Counted from the stretch's first letter, positions 41,913-51,198 are shown. The stretch: DNA of 64,000 nucleotides from Parolsenella sp958406235 (GCF_039062465.1 NZ_JBCLNF010000004.1:134643-198642); one strand, 5' to 3'. The notes: generated from the sequence alone by a model not told the origin. Numbers and translations are program-made.

Positions 41913-42581
41913 CTATTCCTCGCCAGCGGTCGCCCCGGTGGCACGACGGGCGTAATCGAGATAGCCGGACACGCTGTAGTGGTCCGCCCCATCGCTGGCG
42001 GGATTGCCCGAGCCGCCAACAACCCCCAGGTAGCCACCGTCGACCTGACCACCATCAGAGTTGACCACAAGAGCATACCAGTGGCCAAACTCATGCTTGG
42101 GCTTACGAAGCTGGCAGGCAAGCGTCAGCTTCGTGTCGCCCTCCTGGCGATAGAAGGCGCCGGCGCGGCGAAGGGTCTCGAGGCGCTCTCCGTCCATCCA
42201 GAAGCACATGAACGGAGTCTCGAACGCATCCGTGAGGGTGCCCGCCATGCTGTTGTACACATAGCAAAAGAGCGCGCGTTCACGTCCTTGAGCAAGCAGG
42301 TCAACCTCGGATTCCTTGAGCTTGAACGTCACCGTAGTGATGGCTCCATGCTGGCCCTCCGCCTCGCAGACGTCCGTGACGGCGGTCTTGACCTGGAAGA
42401 AGAACGTCTCCGGCTCCACACCAGGATGCTCAAGCTGCTGCTTGAGGTTGAGGGATACGACGTCGATGCCCATGTCCGCCGGGGGACGTAGCGCATCGAG
42501 CCCATTGCGATAGAGCGAGCTCATCAGCTGGTACTCGCCGGTATAGCCGTTGTAGAGAAGGTCAAAGAAGTCTGACGACAC
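41913..42581 (-). CDS. DUF4365-like, possible PD-(D/E)XK nuclease-fold protein
   Basis: The 222-residue protein has YTGEYQLMSSLYRNGLDALRP, then MGIDVVSLNLKQ and FFFQVKTA. The order E...D...QVK resembles the catalytic core of DUF4365 and related restriction-like nucleases. The rest is beta-rich (FWMDGERLETLRRAGAFYR) and has no known domain. Homologues often sit in defence or mobile regions, but this copy stands alone. It starts at a GTG with GGAGG upstream. Function is unproven. Confidence 0.65.
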   Translation of the reverse strand: MSSDFFDLLYNGYTGEYQLMSSLYRNGLDALRPPADMGIDVVSLNLKQQLEHPGVEPETFFFQVKTAVTDVCEAEGQHGAITTVTFKLKESEVDLLAQGRERALFCYVYNSMAGTLTDAFETPFMCFWMDGERLETLRRAGAFYRQEGDTKLTLACQLRKPKHEFGHWYALVVNSDGGQVDGGYLGVVGGSGNPASDGADHYSVSGYLDYARRATGATAGEE

Positions 42582-42619
42582 GATAATTCCTCCGGTAAAT
42601 CAAGAAACGGAACCAATAC

Positions 42620-42745
42620 GGTGCTGGCGCGCCAGCACGACGACGGGACGATTCGGGGCCCATGGTGCTTGCGCATCAGCACGACGACAGGACGATTCGG
42701 GGGCCACGGTGCTTGCGCGCCAGCATGACGGCGCGACTCGGAGCC
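42620..42745. repeat. Three tandem 44-bp repeats, each with a hairpin
   Basis: Units begin GGTGCT at 42620, 42664 and 42708 with no spacers. The first holds the perfect 18-bp palindrome GTGCTGGCGCGCCAGCAC (42621-42638); the other two have degraded versions. Each unit continues with a (G/C)ACGACG-type run. The array fills most of the gap between the GNAT and DUF4365 genes. Confidence 0.8.
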
Positions 42746-42783
42746 GGCGGATGACTGCGCGTGGCTGCCAACCAAACCCGCAG

Positions 42784-43260
42784 CTACAGGTCTTTGATAA
42801 AAAAGTGGTCCATCGCAACGTGCCCGGGACTGACCGGATCGATGGCGCGATAGCCAAGCTTCTCATAAAGGTTGATCGCCGCCTTAAGCTTCGAATGGGT
42901 CTCGAGATACAGAGACCTGTAGCCCAGCTCACGGGCGGCCTCCTCAACCAGCCCAACGAGGCGCGTACCCAAACCATGGCCCTTTGCCTCGTCTGCCAGA
43001 TAAAGCTTCTGCAACTCAGCCGTGCCCTCGAGTGGCAAGAACTCAGCCAGGTCACAGCCGCCGAGCACACGCTCATCGTCATCTACGGCAACGTAGTAAC
43101 GGCGGCGCGTAGGGTCTTCGTCGTAGAAGCCACTCAGGTGCATGATCTCGGGGTCAAAGAAGGCGGTACCCGGAATGTCGAGCCCGACCGCCGCGAGGTT
43201 ACCGCGCGCGATGGTGCCCATCGCTTCGTCGTCATCCGCGGTTATGGGCCTGATCGTCAT
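42784..43260 (-). CDS. GNAT-family N-acetyltransferase
   Basis: The 158-residue protein has the acetyl-CoA pyrophosphate loop as DEAKGHGLGTRLV, preceded by the central ELQKLYL strand. It ends with NLYEKLGYRAID, where the conserved Tyr sits. Such enzymes acetylate amines of small molecules or protein N-termini; the substrate is unknown. Start uncertain: ATG 43260 is used, but GTG 43269 is closer to the GGAGG site. Confidence 0.88.
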   Translation of the reverse strand: MTIRPITADDDEAMGTIARGNLAAVGLDIPGTAFFDPEIMHLSGFYDEDPTRRRYYVAVDDDERVLGGCDLAEFLPLEGTAELQKLYLADEAKGHGLGTRLVGLVEEAARELGYRSLYLETHSKLKAAINLYEKLGYRAIDPVSPGHVAMDHFFIKDL

Positions 43261-43475
43261 GCCACCCACAAAGCCTCCTAGCAACCAGATTCACTTAGGA
43301 ACTGATGGTAGCCGATACGTGGCGATCGTTCATAGCCAACAAGTTAGGCACCGTCAGCACGGCCCTGGCCAGGTGTCACCTTGCCACCCATTGCGCCCGG
43401 CGTTACCGTGACCCTTACATGGGAATACCCATGGAAGGCTCTCCCCTCAGAACCCGAATTCGACCGAGGCAACGT

Positions 43476-44591
43476 ATGGAACCCGAGCAACAGTCACGCA
43501 GCGACGAGATCCGCGAGCTCCTTATCGAGCTCCGCGCCCACCTCGCCGCCTTCCTCAAGCGAACGTTTAACATCCGCGAGGGCCGTGCGCCCTATGCCGT
43601 CATTCGCAAGCGCTTCGTAAATGGCGCCCGCCTCGATGGCACGCATCTCTGCATCCTCATCGTCGCCATGTTGATCGCCTGCATCGGCCTCGACACCAAC
43701 TCGGACATCGCCATCGTCGGCGCCATGCTCATCTGCCCGCTCATGGGGTCCGTACTCGCCACGGCCTATGGCATCGCCACGCTTGACCGCCGCCTCACAA
43801 TCGAGGCAGTTGCAGGCCTTGCCGTGCAGATGGCCCTCTGCCTCGTAACCTCCACCATCTATTTCAGGCTCTCGCCCATCGCCTCCACGACTGCCGCCCT
43901 GGTCGACAACTCGACACCCACCATCTGGGACCTCGCCGTAGCACTCGCAGGCGGCTTCGCCGGTGGCCTCGGCAACTCGAGAAACCAGGAGCCTGCGACC
44001 CTCATCTCGGGCGTTGCCGTGGCAACGGCTCTCATGCCTCCGCTTTGCGCCGCCGGCTACGGCATTGCCATGGTTGACGTCTCGTTCTTCCTCGCGGCGC
44101 TCTATGAGTTCGGCATCAACGTCGTCTTCATCGCGTTGGCGGCCGAGGCCGTACTCCTCGCCCTGCGCGTTCCCCTCCATCGCGACCTCAACGACGACGG
44201 CGTCGTCGACCCCGAGGAAGCCTGGCTTTCAGACATCCTTTCGCGCAAGGTCCGCCGCTACGTGGTCCTGGGCACCATCATCTTTGCCATCCCCTGCGTC
44301 ATATTCACGGCGGGCTCGATTGGATCGGCGAGCGAAGGCGTCGAGGACGGCTACGGCGTCATGGAAACGACGCGCGAGCTCCAAGCCATTCTCCCGGGCT
44401 TCGAGAGCTACTCGGTCGGCGTAGACGTCTCCTCAGACGACGAGGCAAACTCGCAGGTCACGCGTGAGACCGTCGCCCACGTAGTCACGGACGACTCCCT
44501 TGACGAGCGCTCTCGCGAGACCGTCGAGAGGCTCATCCGCCTCAACGTGCCCCAACTCGACCGTGTGGAATTCACCTCGCAAACGGAGTAG
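43476..44591 (+). CDS. DUF389 (TIGR00341-like) membrane protein
   Basis: The 371-residue protein has a charged N-terminus, then about six membrane helices. DIAIVGAMLICPLMGSVLATAYG and VAVATALMPPLCAAGYGIA are the conserved DUF389 segments. The hydrophilic C-terminal part (about 290-371) faces one side of the membrane. No function is established for the family. GAGG lies 8 bp before the ATG at 43476, and the frame is open further upstream. It is 175 bp from brnQ and may share its orientation only. Confidence 0.85.
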   Translation: MEPEQQSRSDEIRELLIELRAHLAAFLKRTFNIREGRAPYAVIRKRFVNGARLDGTHLCILIVAMLIACIGLDTNSDIAIVGAMLICPLMGSVLATAYGIATLDRRLTIEAVAGLAVQMALCLVTSTIYFRLSPIASTTAALVDNSTPTIWDLAVALAGGFAGGLGNSRNQEPATLISGVAVATALMPPLCAAGYGIAMVDVSFFLAALYEFGINVVFIALAAEAVLLALRVPLHRDLNDDGVVDPEEAWLSDILSRKVRRYVVLGTIIFAIPCVIFTAGSIGSASEGVEDGYGVMETTRELQAILPGFESYSVGVDVSSDDEANSQVTRETVAHVVTDDSLDERSRETVERLIRLNVPQLDRVEFTSQTE

Positions 44592-44766
44592 CACGAACGT
44601 GACGAGCCGCGGCCACATGCCTCGCCGCCGACTACCCAGACGCGCGTACCAGCGAGCAACCATCCGCCGAGAAGAGCCACCTGGCCAAATTTGCACATCA
44701 GGCTCTCGAATATTCAAGCGCTTGCTAAAATAATGCAATTCTAGCGTCGGCCTCATTGGAGCCATC

Positions 44767-46140
44767 ATGGATAGTAGCCAGACGAACACTGCTCTTACGC
44801 CCCGACAGTCGCTCGCCGTGGGCATTACCCTCTTCTCGATGTTCTTCGGCGCTGGCAACCTCATTCTGCCTTCGCCGCTGGCCCTCAAAGCGGGAACCAA
44901 TTGCGTCCCCGCCATGATCGGATTCCTCATCGCGGGCATCGGCCTGCCCGTCCTTGGCATCGTAGCCGTGGCACTCGCGGGCACCGCCCGCGAGCTCGCC
45001 AATCGCGTTCACCCCATCTTCTCGAAGGTCTTCGTCGCCGCGATCTACCTCTCAATCGGCCCGTGCCTGGCCATTCCCCGCACCAGCTCGACCGCGTTCG
45101 AGATGCTTATCCCCCTGATCCCAGAGGGCATCTCAGTCGACACCACGCGTCTCGTCTTCTCCATCGCATTCTTTGCCGTCGCCTTCGGACTCGCCATGCA
45201 CCCCGGCGCGCTCACGAAGCTGCTCGGCCGTATCACCGGTCCCGCGCTCATCGTCCTGCTCGTGATGGTCGTGGGATCCACGCTCATCGCCCCGGCCGGC
45301 ACCACCCAGGCGCCGCAGCCGCCCTATGACAACGTTGCGCCCATCCAGGGTTTCCTCGCGGGCTACCAGACGATGGATCTGCTCGCGTCCCTCACCTTCG
45401 GCATCATCATCGCCGAGAACATCCAGGCCCTCGGCGTCACCGATTCGCACGGCATCATGCGTGAGGTCTCCCGCGCCGGCGTGGTCGCAGGCGTGCTCAT
45501 GGCCCTCGTCTACTGCGGCCTTGCCTTCGTGGGCGTGACCTTCGGCTCGGTCATGCCCGACGCCACCAACGGTGCCGTCATCCTCACCGCCGCTGCCACG
45601 CTGCACTTTGGCTTTGCCGGCACCGTGATCATCGCTGCCATCTACCTGCTTGCCTGCCTCAACGTGTGCATTGGCCTCATCAGCTGCTGTGGCACCTACT
45701 TCTGCGAGAACTTCACCGGCTCCGCGAGTACCGGTGTCGACGAGAATGGCAGGCAGGCTAACCCGACCTATCGCATCTGGGCCGCCGGCTTCGCCATCTT
45801 CTCCTGCTTCGTCTCGAACTTTGGCCTCGATGCCATCCTGACGTTCTCCGTGCCGCTACTGAACGCCCTCTACCCCGTTTCGATCTTGCTCGTCCTCATG
45901 GGTATGGCGCACCGCGCGTGCGATCGCTTCCCACTCGTTTGGCCATGGGCCATCGGCGTGACAACCGTCGTGAGCGTCGCCACGTCCATCCGCGACGCTT
46001 TCTTCAAGGGTGCGTCGTTGGTTCTCGACTCTCTGCCGCTCGCAGACATCGGACTCGGCTGGATCCTGCCCGCCGCATGCGCCGCCGTCGTTGGCATCGT
46101 CGTCTCTGTGGTTAAGAACGGGGTGGCCGAGAAGAACTAG
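44767..46140 (+). CDS. brnQ: Branched-chain amino acid carrier (BrnQ / LIVCS family)
   Basis: The 457-residue secondary transporter has about 12 helices. The start FSMFFGAGNLILPSPLALKAG and the LSIGPCLAIPRTSSTAFEM segment are family hallmarks. It imports leucine, isoleucine and valine with sodium or protons. GGAG precedes the ATG. The upstream 175 bp hold TAAAAT (44726-44731), a possible -10 box. No terminator is seen before the next gene. Confidence 0.94.
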   Translation: MDSSQTNTALTPRQSLAVGITLFSMFFGAGNLILPSPLALKAGTNCVPAMIGFLIAGIGLPVLGIVAVALAGTARELANRVHPIFSKVFVAAIYLSIGPCLAIPRTSSTAFEMLIPLIPEGISVDTTRLVFSIAFFAVAFGLAMHPGALTKLLGRITGPALIVLLVMVVGSTLIAPAGTTQAPQPPYDNVAPIQGFLAGYQTMDLLASLTFGIIIAENIQALGVTDSHGIMREVSRAGVVAGVLMALVYCGLAFVGVTFGSVMPDATNGAVILTAAATLHFGFAGTVIIAAIYLLACLNVCIGLISCCGTYFCENFTGSASTGVDENGRQANPTYRIWAAGFAIFSCFVSNFGLDAILTFSVPLLNALYPVSILLVLMGMAHRACDRFPLVWPWAIGVTTVVSVATSIRDAFFKGASLVLDSLPLADIGLGWILPAACAAVVGIVVSVVKNGVAEKN

Positions 46141-46306
46141 CGGGCTCGGCATCGCAGCCCTGGGCGCCACTGCAGATGGTCAAAGAAACAAAGCCCGGAT
46201 CCATCGAACAAGGCACAACCAGCTCTCGCTGGCGTCATCGCTGGCGAGCTTGCCCCGCTGCTGTAGCATGGCAGCGCAAGGGATTACTTCCTAGGAGGAG
46301 TTCGAG

Positions 46307-46933
46307 ATGAAGGTTCTTCTTGTCAACGGAAGCTCGCGTAAAGACGGCAACACCGCAACAGCCCTCGCGGAGGTTGCTCGCGCGCTTGAGGCGGAGGGCC
46401 TAGAGACCGAGACGCTATGGCTCGGCACCAAGCCCGTCAACGACTGCATTGCCTGCGGCAAGTGCTCCGAGCTCGATAATCGTTGCGTGTTCGATAACGA
46501 CGTCGTGAACGAGCTCATCGAGAAGGCCGAGGGATCAGATGCCTTCGTCTTTGGCACGCCCGTCTACTACGCGCACCCCTCGGGCCGCATCCTGTGTGCT
46601 CTCGACCGCGCCTTCTACGCGGGCAAGAACGCCTTCTGCCACAAACCCGGCGCCGCCATCGCAATCGCTCGCCGCGGCGGCACCACAGCGTCGTTCGACG
46701 TGCTCAACAAGTACTTCACCATCAACCAGATGCCGGTCGTGGCCTCCACGTACTGGAACAACGTCCACGGATGCACGCCGGGTGAGGCCGTCCAGGACGA
46801 TGAGGGCCTGCGCACCATGCGCAACCTCGCCCACAACATGGCCTGGATCCTGCGCTGCATAGAGGCGGGCAAGGCAGCTGGCATCGAAGCTCCCGATGCC
46901 GAGCGTGGCCCCGCAACCAACTTCATCCGTTAG
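46307..46933 (+). CDS. Flavodoxin-fold NADPH-dependent FMN reductase family protein
   Basis: The 208-residue protein has LLVNGSSRKDGNTATAL, the FMN phosphate loop. The CIACGKC-type cysteine segment (NDCIACGKCSELDNRC) is typical of the iron-sulfur flavoprotein-like group, and FGTPVYYAHPSG lies over the flavin. It probably reduces quinones, nitro or disulfide compounds; the partner is unknown. A strong AGGAGG precedes the ATG, and a terminator follows. Confidence 0.88.
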   Translation: MKVLLVNGSSRKDGNTATALAEVARALEAEGLETETLWLGTKPVNDCIACGKCSELDNRCVFDNDVVNELIEKAEGSDAFVFGTPVYYAHPSGRILCALDRAFYAGKNAFCHKPGAAIAIARRGGTTASFDVLNKYFTINQMPVVASTYWNNVHGCTPGEAVQDDEGLRTMRNLAHNMAWILRCIEAGKAAGIEAPDAERGPATNFIR

Positions 46934-46985
46934 GCGATTTGCCCGCCAGGGGAGTCACCCGCTAGACAAATTCCCAACAGACAGA

Positions 46986-47022
46986 CGAAAGAGGGGGTGC
47001 CCGGGCATCCCCTCTTTCGTTA
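46986..47022 (+). terminator. Terminator of the flavodoxin-like gene
   Basis: CGAAAGAGGGG pairs with CCCCTCTTTCG, enclosing a second TGCCC/GGGCA stem. The T-run is short. It lies about 55 bp past the stop, between convergent genes. Confidence 0.7.
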
Positions 47023-47086
47023 GGCAGCGAGGGCCATGTCGTCAGGATTGTTAGGCCGCTAGGCCATGTCGTCAGGAACGCACGCC

Positions 47087-47674
47087 CTAGGCACGAGCGC
47101 CGCCGCGCATGCGAAGAACCACGCCAATCGCCGCAGGTATGAGCACCGAGACGACCAGCGTCGCGGTATCACTCAGATGAATGGCGGGGATGCCGACCAG
47201 CAGACCAACGCAATACGGGACGAGCCAAATCAGCCACACGCCAACGCTGAGCTTGTGGAAGCCCTCGCGGCTCTTCTCGTCGCCACGGAGAAGGACGAAG
47301 GTCGCCCAGACGGCGTGGAAGAGCATGAGGACGATGGCGAGCGCACCGGTAATCGCGTGGAGCGGGGAACCCGCGCCATGCGAGGAATGCGCGATGGAAG
47401 TCATAATGGTTGTGCCCGTCGTGTCGCACGCAAGACCGATCCAAAACAGGATGAGATGCTTCTTCTGCAGCGAGCCGGCGCGAGCCTCTCCAAAAACGCC
47501 GATCGTGTAGAAGACGAGGGCGAGCGTGATTGCCGTGGATGCCGCCATAACCAGTGGATTCATAAGTTCTGAATGCCTCCCATAATCGATTATTGGCCGG
47601 TGAGAGTCTTTCTCTGCCGCCCAAAAAAAGATTGTGAGACCGCCGCAAATGAACATCCACCGTGTCTTGTTCAT
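47087..47674 (-). CDS. HsmA-family (TIGR03987-like) membrane protein
   Basis: The 195-residue protein has four to five helices. MAASTAITLALVFYTIGVFGE and SLQKKHLILFWIGLACDTTGTTIM match the HsmA family, small membrane proteins of unknown role, sometimes linked to electron transfer. The ATG at 47674 overlaps the tetR stop as ATGA, suggesting coupled translation. The family match starts at Met 38 (47563), which has GGGAGG but 12 bp away, so the true start is unsettled. The TetR protein next to it probably controls it. Confidence 0.78.
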   Translation of the reverse strand: MNKTRWMFICGGLTIFFWAAEKDSHRPIIDYGRHSELMNPLVMAASTAITLALVFYTIGVFGEARAGSLQKKHLILFWIGLACDTTGTTIMTSIAHSSHGAGSPLHAITGALAIVLMLFHAVWATFVLLRGDEKSREGFHKLSVGVWLIWLVPYCVGLLVGIPAIHLSDTATLVVSVLIPAAIGVVLRMRGGARA

Positions 47675-48240
47675 TCCGCCGCGTCATACAGCGCCCTGCG
47701 GAGAAGGCCGAAGAGCACCGGGCACCCCTCCGCATCAGCGTGAAGCGCGGCGAGCATGTTGTCGAGCGTGAAACGGCTCACGGCCATCGCGTCGAGGCCC
47801 TCGGGCAGATCAGGCACTATGGCATGATCCGCCGTGAACACCTCGGCAAGCCCATGAAGCGCGTGGTCGAGAATCTCGCGCTCGCGCAGGTGGGCGGCGG
47901 CTTTCTCGGAAGCGGGAAGTACCACGACGCCGCGCAACCAACGCTCCCTGAAGCGCTCGACCAGTTTGGCCAGCGACGCATAGAGGTCCTCGCAGTAGTC
48001 GACGAAGCCCTTGCCGGCATCCAGCGTGCAGAACTCGTCAAAGACGGCACGCTTGAAGTAGAGCTCGATGGTTGACGTCGTCAGCTCGTCCTTTGACGAG
48101 AAGTGGTTGTAAATCGTGCCGACGCTCACGTGGCTCGCCCGGGCGAGGGAGCGAATGGAAAGCGCCGAGACACCCTGGGTATCAGCGATGCGGTACGCCT
48201 CCTCAAGAAGCTCTTCTCGAGAGATGACGTTCGAGGTCAT
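47671..48240 (-). CDS. TetR-family transcriptional regulator
   Basis: The 189-residue regulator has an N-terminal HTH (EEAYRIADTQGVSALSIRSLARASHVSVGTIYNHF) and a ligand-binding all-helical domain. It shares a 4-bp overlap with the HsmA-family gene and is likely to repress this operon. The inducer is unknown. Confidence 0.9.
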   Translation of the reverse strand: MTSNVISREELLEEAYRIADTQGVSALSIRSLARASHVSVGTIYNHFSSKDELTTSTIELYFKRAVFDEFCTLDAGKGFVDYCEDLYASLAKLVERFRERWLRGVVVLPASEKAAAHLREREILDHALHGLAEVFTADHAIVPDLPEGLDAMAVSRFTLDNMLAALHADAEGCPVLFGLLRRALYDAAE

Positions 48241-48352
48241 GTGACTCCTCCGCTCCGTCAGACAGACCCGTTACCAGCTCGAACACGACCTGACAAACCA
48301 ATCAACTCGGCGTGTCGACGCCTCCGCCGACTCTCCCCGCATCAGCGTCCTG

Positions 48353-49318
48353 CTAGCCAATCCTATCCGTTACGAGTTCCTCCGTGCGGAAGATCTTGCC
48401 CACCGCAGCCTCGTACTCGTCAACACGCTTCAGCTTTCTCACCGCGCGCTGCACGGAGATGGGGCTGACGAAGAGCTCCTTGGCGTAGGACCACCACTCC
48501 TTCATGCGGAACACCGCGTTGCCGCCAATCCGCTCCTCATACGTGTGGAAGAGCACGTCATGGAAGCGCTCGAGCTCATCGGCCGTGGCTGCGGGGCCGC
48601 CCTTGATCATGCGCGGGAGAGCGGGATTGCCCACGACTCCCCTGCCGAGCATCACGTGGCGCGTCTCCGGATAGGCGGCAACCAAGCTCTCAACGTCCGC
48701 GACGCCGAAAATGTCTCCGTTGTAGGCAACGGGAAACGGCGCCTTCGCCAGCGCCTCGCCATAGGCTTTCCTACGCGGAGTGCCATCGTAGAAGTCCGCC
48801 CGCACGCGCGGGTGGACGATGAGTTCCGCAATGGGACAGCGACAGTACGTCTCGAGAATCTCCTCGAACTCGTTGTCGTTGGCAAAGCCAATCCTCGTCT
48901 TGACGGAGACGGGAAGCGCGGACCTCGCGCAGACATCCTGGAGAAACGCCTCGAGGGCGGCGAAATCGCACAGAAAACCCGCGCCCCGGCCCTTGTTGGC
49001 CACGGTTCCCGACGGACATCCGACATTGAGGTTGACCTCGGCATAGCCCATCTCCGACAGAAGCTTCGTCGCCCAAACGAACTCATCGGCGTTCTTGGTC
49101 AGGAGCTGGGGCACCACGTCAAGAGCCTCGTCACCCTCCTGACAGAGTTCCTTGGCGTAACGGTTGGCGAACGGGAAGTTAAGCCTGGGAGGAACGAGGA
49201 AGGGCGTGTAGTAGCGGTCAAGCTCGCCAAAGCACTCAGCGTGCGCCTTGCGAAACGCGTATCCCGTCACGCCTTCCATGGGTGCCAGCGACAAAATCAC
49301 GTTGGTCCTCGTCTCCAT
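48353..49318 (-). CDS. tRNA-dihydrouridine synthase
   Basis: The 321-residue FMN enzyme reduces uridines in tRNA. LSLAPMEGVTGYAFR is the FMN-binding start. AEVNLNVGCPSGTVANKGRGAGFL holds the catalytic Cys, followed by VSVKTRIG, ELIVHPRVR, VAYNGDIF and VMLGRGVVGNP. Subfamily (DusB-like or DusC-like) is not decided. ATG at 49318. Confidence 0.93.
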   Translation of the reverse strand: METRTNVILSLAPMEGVTGYAFRKAHAECFGELDRYYTPFLVPPRLNFPFANRYAKELCQEGDEALDVVPQLLTKNADEFVWATKLLSEMGYAEVNLNVGCPSGTVANKGRGAGFLCDFAALEAFLQDVCARSALPVSVKTRIGFANDNEFEEILETYCRCPIAELIVHPRVRADFYDGTPRRKAYGEALAKAPFPVAYNGDIFGVADVESLVAAYPETRHVMLGRGVVGNPALPRMIKGGPAATADELERFHDVLFHTYEERIGGNAVFRMKEWWSYAKELFVSPISVQRAVRKLKRVDEYEAAVGKIFRTEELVTDRIG

Positions 49319-49355
49319 TGCAGCCTAGTCACGAACGCCCCATTATATGCGCGAC

Positions 49356-49390
49356 AGGGTTGACAAAGGGACAGTCCCTTTGTCAACCCT
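49356..49390. repeat. Type A REP-like palindrome, copy 4
   Basis: A perfect 17-bp inverted repeat around a central A (AGGGTTGACAAAGGGAC and complement). It lies between the dus start and the alcohol dehydrogenase end. Confidence 0.9.
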
Positions 49391-49403
49391 CGGACGGGCG
49401 ACG

Positions 49404-49436
49404 AACCTGCAAAAGGGACTGTCCCTTTTTCTGGTT
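49404..49436. repeat. Type B REP-like palindrome, copy 2 (degraded)
   Basis: AACCTGCAAAAGGGAC pairs with GTCCCTTTTTCTGGTT with two mismatched pairs. It is 13 bp from a type A copy. Confidence 0.85.
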
Positions 49437-49480
49437 TGGCGGCGCAGCGGACAACGGCGACGTCACGCCGCCTGCTTTCG

Positions 49481-50671
49481 CTACTTTGCGGCAAGGCTCG
49501 CGCGAAGAATGTCGAGGACCTCGTTGCGGTTGAGAACGTGATAGCCGCCCTCCATGAAGAACGTCGCGTCGGCGATGGCATCGAGGTTGGACTCGTTGGC
49601 GCCCAGCTCGGCGATGCTCATGACGCAGCCGATCTCGCGCATCCAGGCCTCCATGGCGGCAAGACCGGCTGAGGCGAGCTCCTCCGTCGTCTTGTCGGAT
49701 GCATCGACGCCCCACACGTTGACGGCAAAGCGCGCAAACTTCTCGAGGCCATAGGGCATGATCAGGCGGTAGTACGGCAGTGCCACCGCGGCGAGCGCCA
49801 TGCCATGGGTGGCATCCGTCACGGCTCCCACGGCGTGGCCGAGCATGTGGACCTCCCAGTCCTCGGTCTTGCCGCGAGCCACGAGGCTGTTGAGCGCCCA
49901 GGTCGCCGTCCACATGATGTTCGAGCGAGCCTCGTAATCCTCGGGATTTGCCACGGCCGCGCGGCTCGAAACGATGAGACTGCGCATGAGGCCCTCGGAC
50001 AGGTAATCACTCGTGTTGTCATCCGTGCCGGAGAAGTACTGTTCGCAGATGTGGCTCATGATGTCGAAGATGCCGGCAACCATCTGGTAGCGCGGCAGGC
50101 TGTAGGTGAACTCCGGGTTCAATACGGCAAAGCGCGGCCAGACGCGGTCATCCGAGTAGACGTGGCCGATCTTCATGCCGCACTCGCGGTTGGTGATGAC
50201 CGATCCGCAATTCATCTCGGATCCGGTGCCCACCATGGTAAGGACGGAGCCCACGGGCACGACGTCCATATCCGGCGAGGGCTCCTCGGAGCGAGCATAG
50301 TAGACGTCCCACGGGTCCTCGCCCTCGGGCAGGTTCTTGGAGACGGCGACTGCCTTCGAGTAATCGATGCACGAGCCGCCACCCACCGCGAGGATGAAAT
50401 CGACGTCGTTCTCGCGAGCGATGCGCGCACCCTCGCGAAGCTTCTGGGCCGTGGGGTTGGGCATGACGCCGGCATCCTCGACGACGGTCTTGTCCGCCGC
50501 CTCGAGTGCGGCGATGACCTGGTCATATATGCCGTTCTTCTTGATGGAGCCGCCGCCGTAGACGAGCTGGACGGTCTTGCCGTACTTCTCGAGCTCAGCG
50601 GCCAGGGCGGTCATGGCATCCTTGCCAAAGATGAGCTTGGTGGGATTGTAGTAGGTGAAGTCTCCGAGCAT
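49481..50671 (-). CDS. Iron-containing alcohol dehydrogenase (YqhD/BdhA type)
   Basis: The 396-residue group III dehydrogenase begins FTYYNPTKLIFGKD and has GGGSIKKNGIYDQV and AVGGGSCIDYSKAVA for NADP(H) binding. Iron ligands lie in GIFDIMSHICEQYF and in HMLGHAVGAVTDATHGMALA. It reduces butyraldehyde-type and other short aldehydes. It is clearly different from the enzyme at 28.5-29.8 kb. It precedes a divergent glutaredoxin gene. Confidence 0.93.
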   Translation of the reverse strand: MLGDFTYYNPTKLIFGKDAMTALAAELEKYGKTVQLVYGGGSIKKNGIYDQVIAALEAADKTVVEDAGVMPNPTAQKLREGARIARENDVDFILAVGGGSCIDYSKAVAVSKNLPEGEDPWDVYYARSEEPSPDMDVVPVGSVLTMVGTGSEMNCGSVITNRECGMKIGHVYSDDRVWPRFAVLNPEFTYSLPRYQMVAGIFDIMSHICEQYFSGTDDNTSDYLSEGLMRSLIVSSRAAVANPEDYEARSNIMWTATWALNSLVARGKTEDWEVHMLGHAVGAVTDATHGMALAAVALPYYRLIMPYGLEKFARFAVNVWGVDASDKTTEELASAGLAAMEAWMREIGCVMSIAELGANESNLDAIADATFFMEGGYHVLNRNEVLDILRASLAAK

Positions 50672-50887
50672 GATTACGCTCCTTCTCTCTGGGGCAATCT
50701 GGATAACTCTCGTGGTTGATTATCCCGCTTCGCATGGCGGGTACGCGATGGCGTGGAAGGGACATAGGGGAACGGCTCGGAGGGGGACGGCACGGTGCAC
50801 CGCTTCGGTCAACGCCCGACACGATGGCCCGCGATGCGGGAATAATCAGCCGTAGACTTCCCGTCCCAACCCAATGATTGGAGCACC

Positions 50888-51133
50888 ATGAACATGGCCC
50901 ACGAGCTCGAGCTCTTCATGAAGCCCACCTGCCCCTACTGCATCAAGGTCATGAACTTCATGAGCGAGAACAACATCACCATACCGCTGCGAGACATCGT
51001 GGCCGATGAAAGCGCCGCGGAGACGCTGATCGCCATCGGCGGCAAGCGCCAAGTCCCCTGTCTCTTCATTGATGGCAAGACGCTCTACGAGTCCGGCGAC
51101 ATCATCGAGTGGCTTCGCGACAACGCCCTTTAG
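50888..51133 (+). CDS. Glutaredoxin-like protein
   Basis: The 81-residue thioredoxin-fold protein has FMKPTCPYCIKVMNFM, with the CPYC redox pair. RQVPCLFIDGKTLYESGDIIEWL carries the cis-Pro and the glutathione-site region. It could act in disulfide exchange or with NrdH-like partners, as many anaerobic actinobacteria lack glutathione. GGAG lies upstream of the ATG. Confidence 0.92.
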   Translation: MNMAHELELFMKPTCPYCIKVMNFMSENNITIPLRDIVADESAAETLIAIGGKRQVPCLFIDGKTLYESGDIIEWLRDNAL

Positions 51134-51145
51134 CGAGCACGGCGC

Positions 51146-51176
51146 ACCTGAAAAAGGGACTGTCCCTTTTTCAGGT
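51146..51176. repeat. Type B REP-like palindrome, copy 3 (perfect)
   Basis: A perfect 15-bp inverted repeat around a T (ACCTGAAAAAGGGAC and complement), 12 bp past the glutaredoxin stop. Confidence 0.9.
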
Positions 51177-51198
51177 TGCCCGGCGGTCAGGCCAGCGG

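Noticed and set aside
39420..42491. A 1023-codon open frame on the plus strand opposite the LOG gene, prfC and the DUF4365 gene
   Set aside because: It mirrors the codon bias of the real minus-strand genes (Leu, Ala, Val, His, Arg-rich without domains) and crosses several gene boundaries.
42620..42745. The tandem repeat as a CRISPR array
   Set aside because: Units touch each other without unique spacers, and no cas gene is present.
44600..44766. A leucine-responsive leader or attenuator before brnQ
   Set aside because: No short Leu/Ile/Val-rich leader peptide or terminator hairpin is present in this gap.
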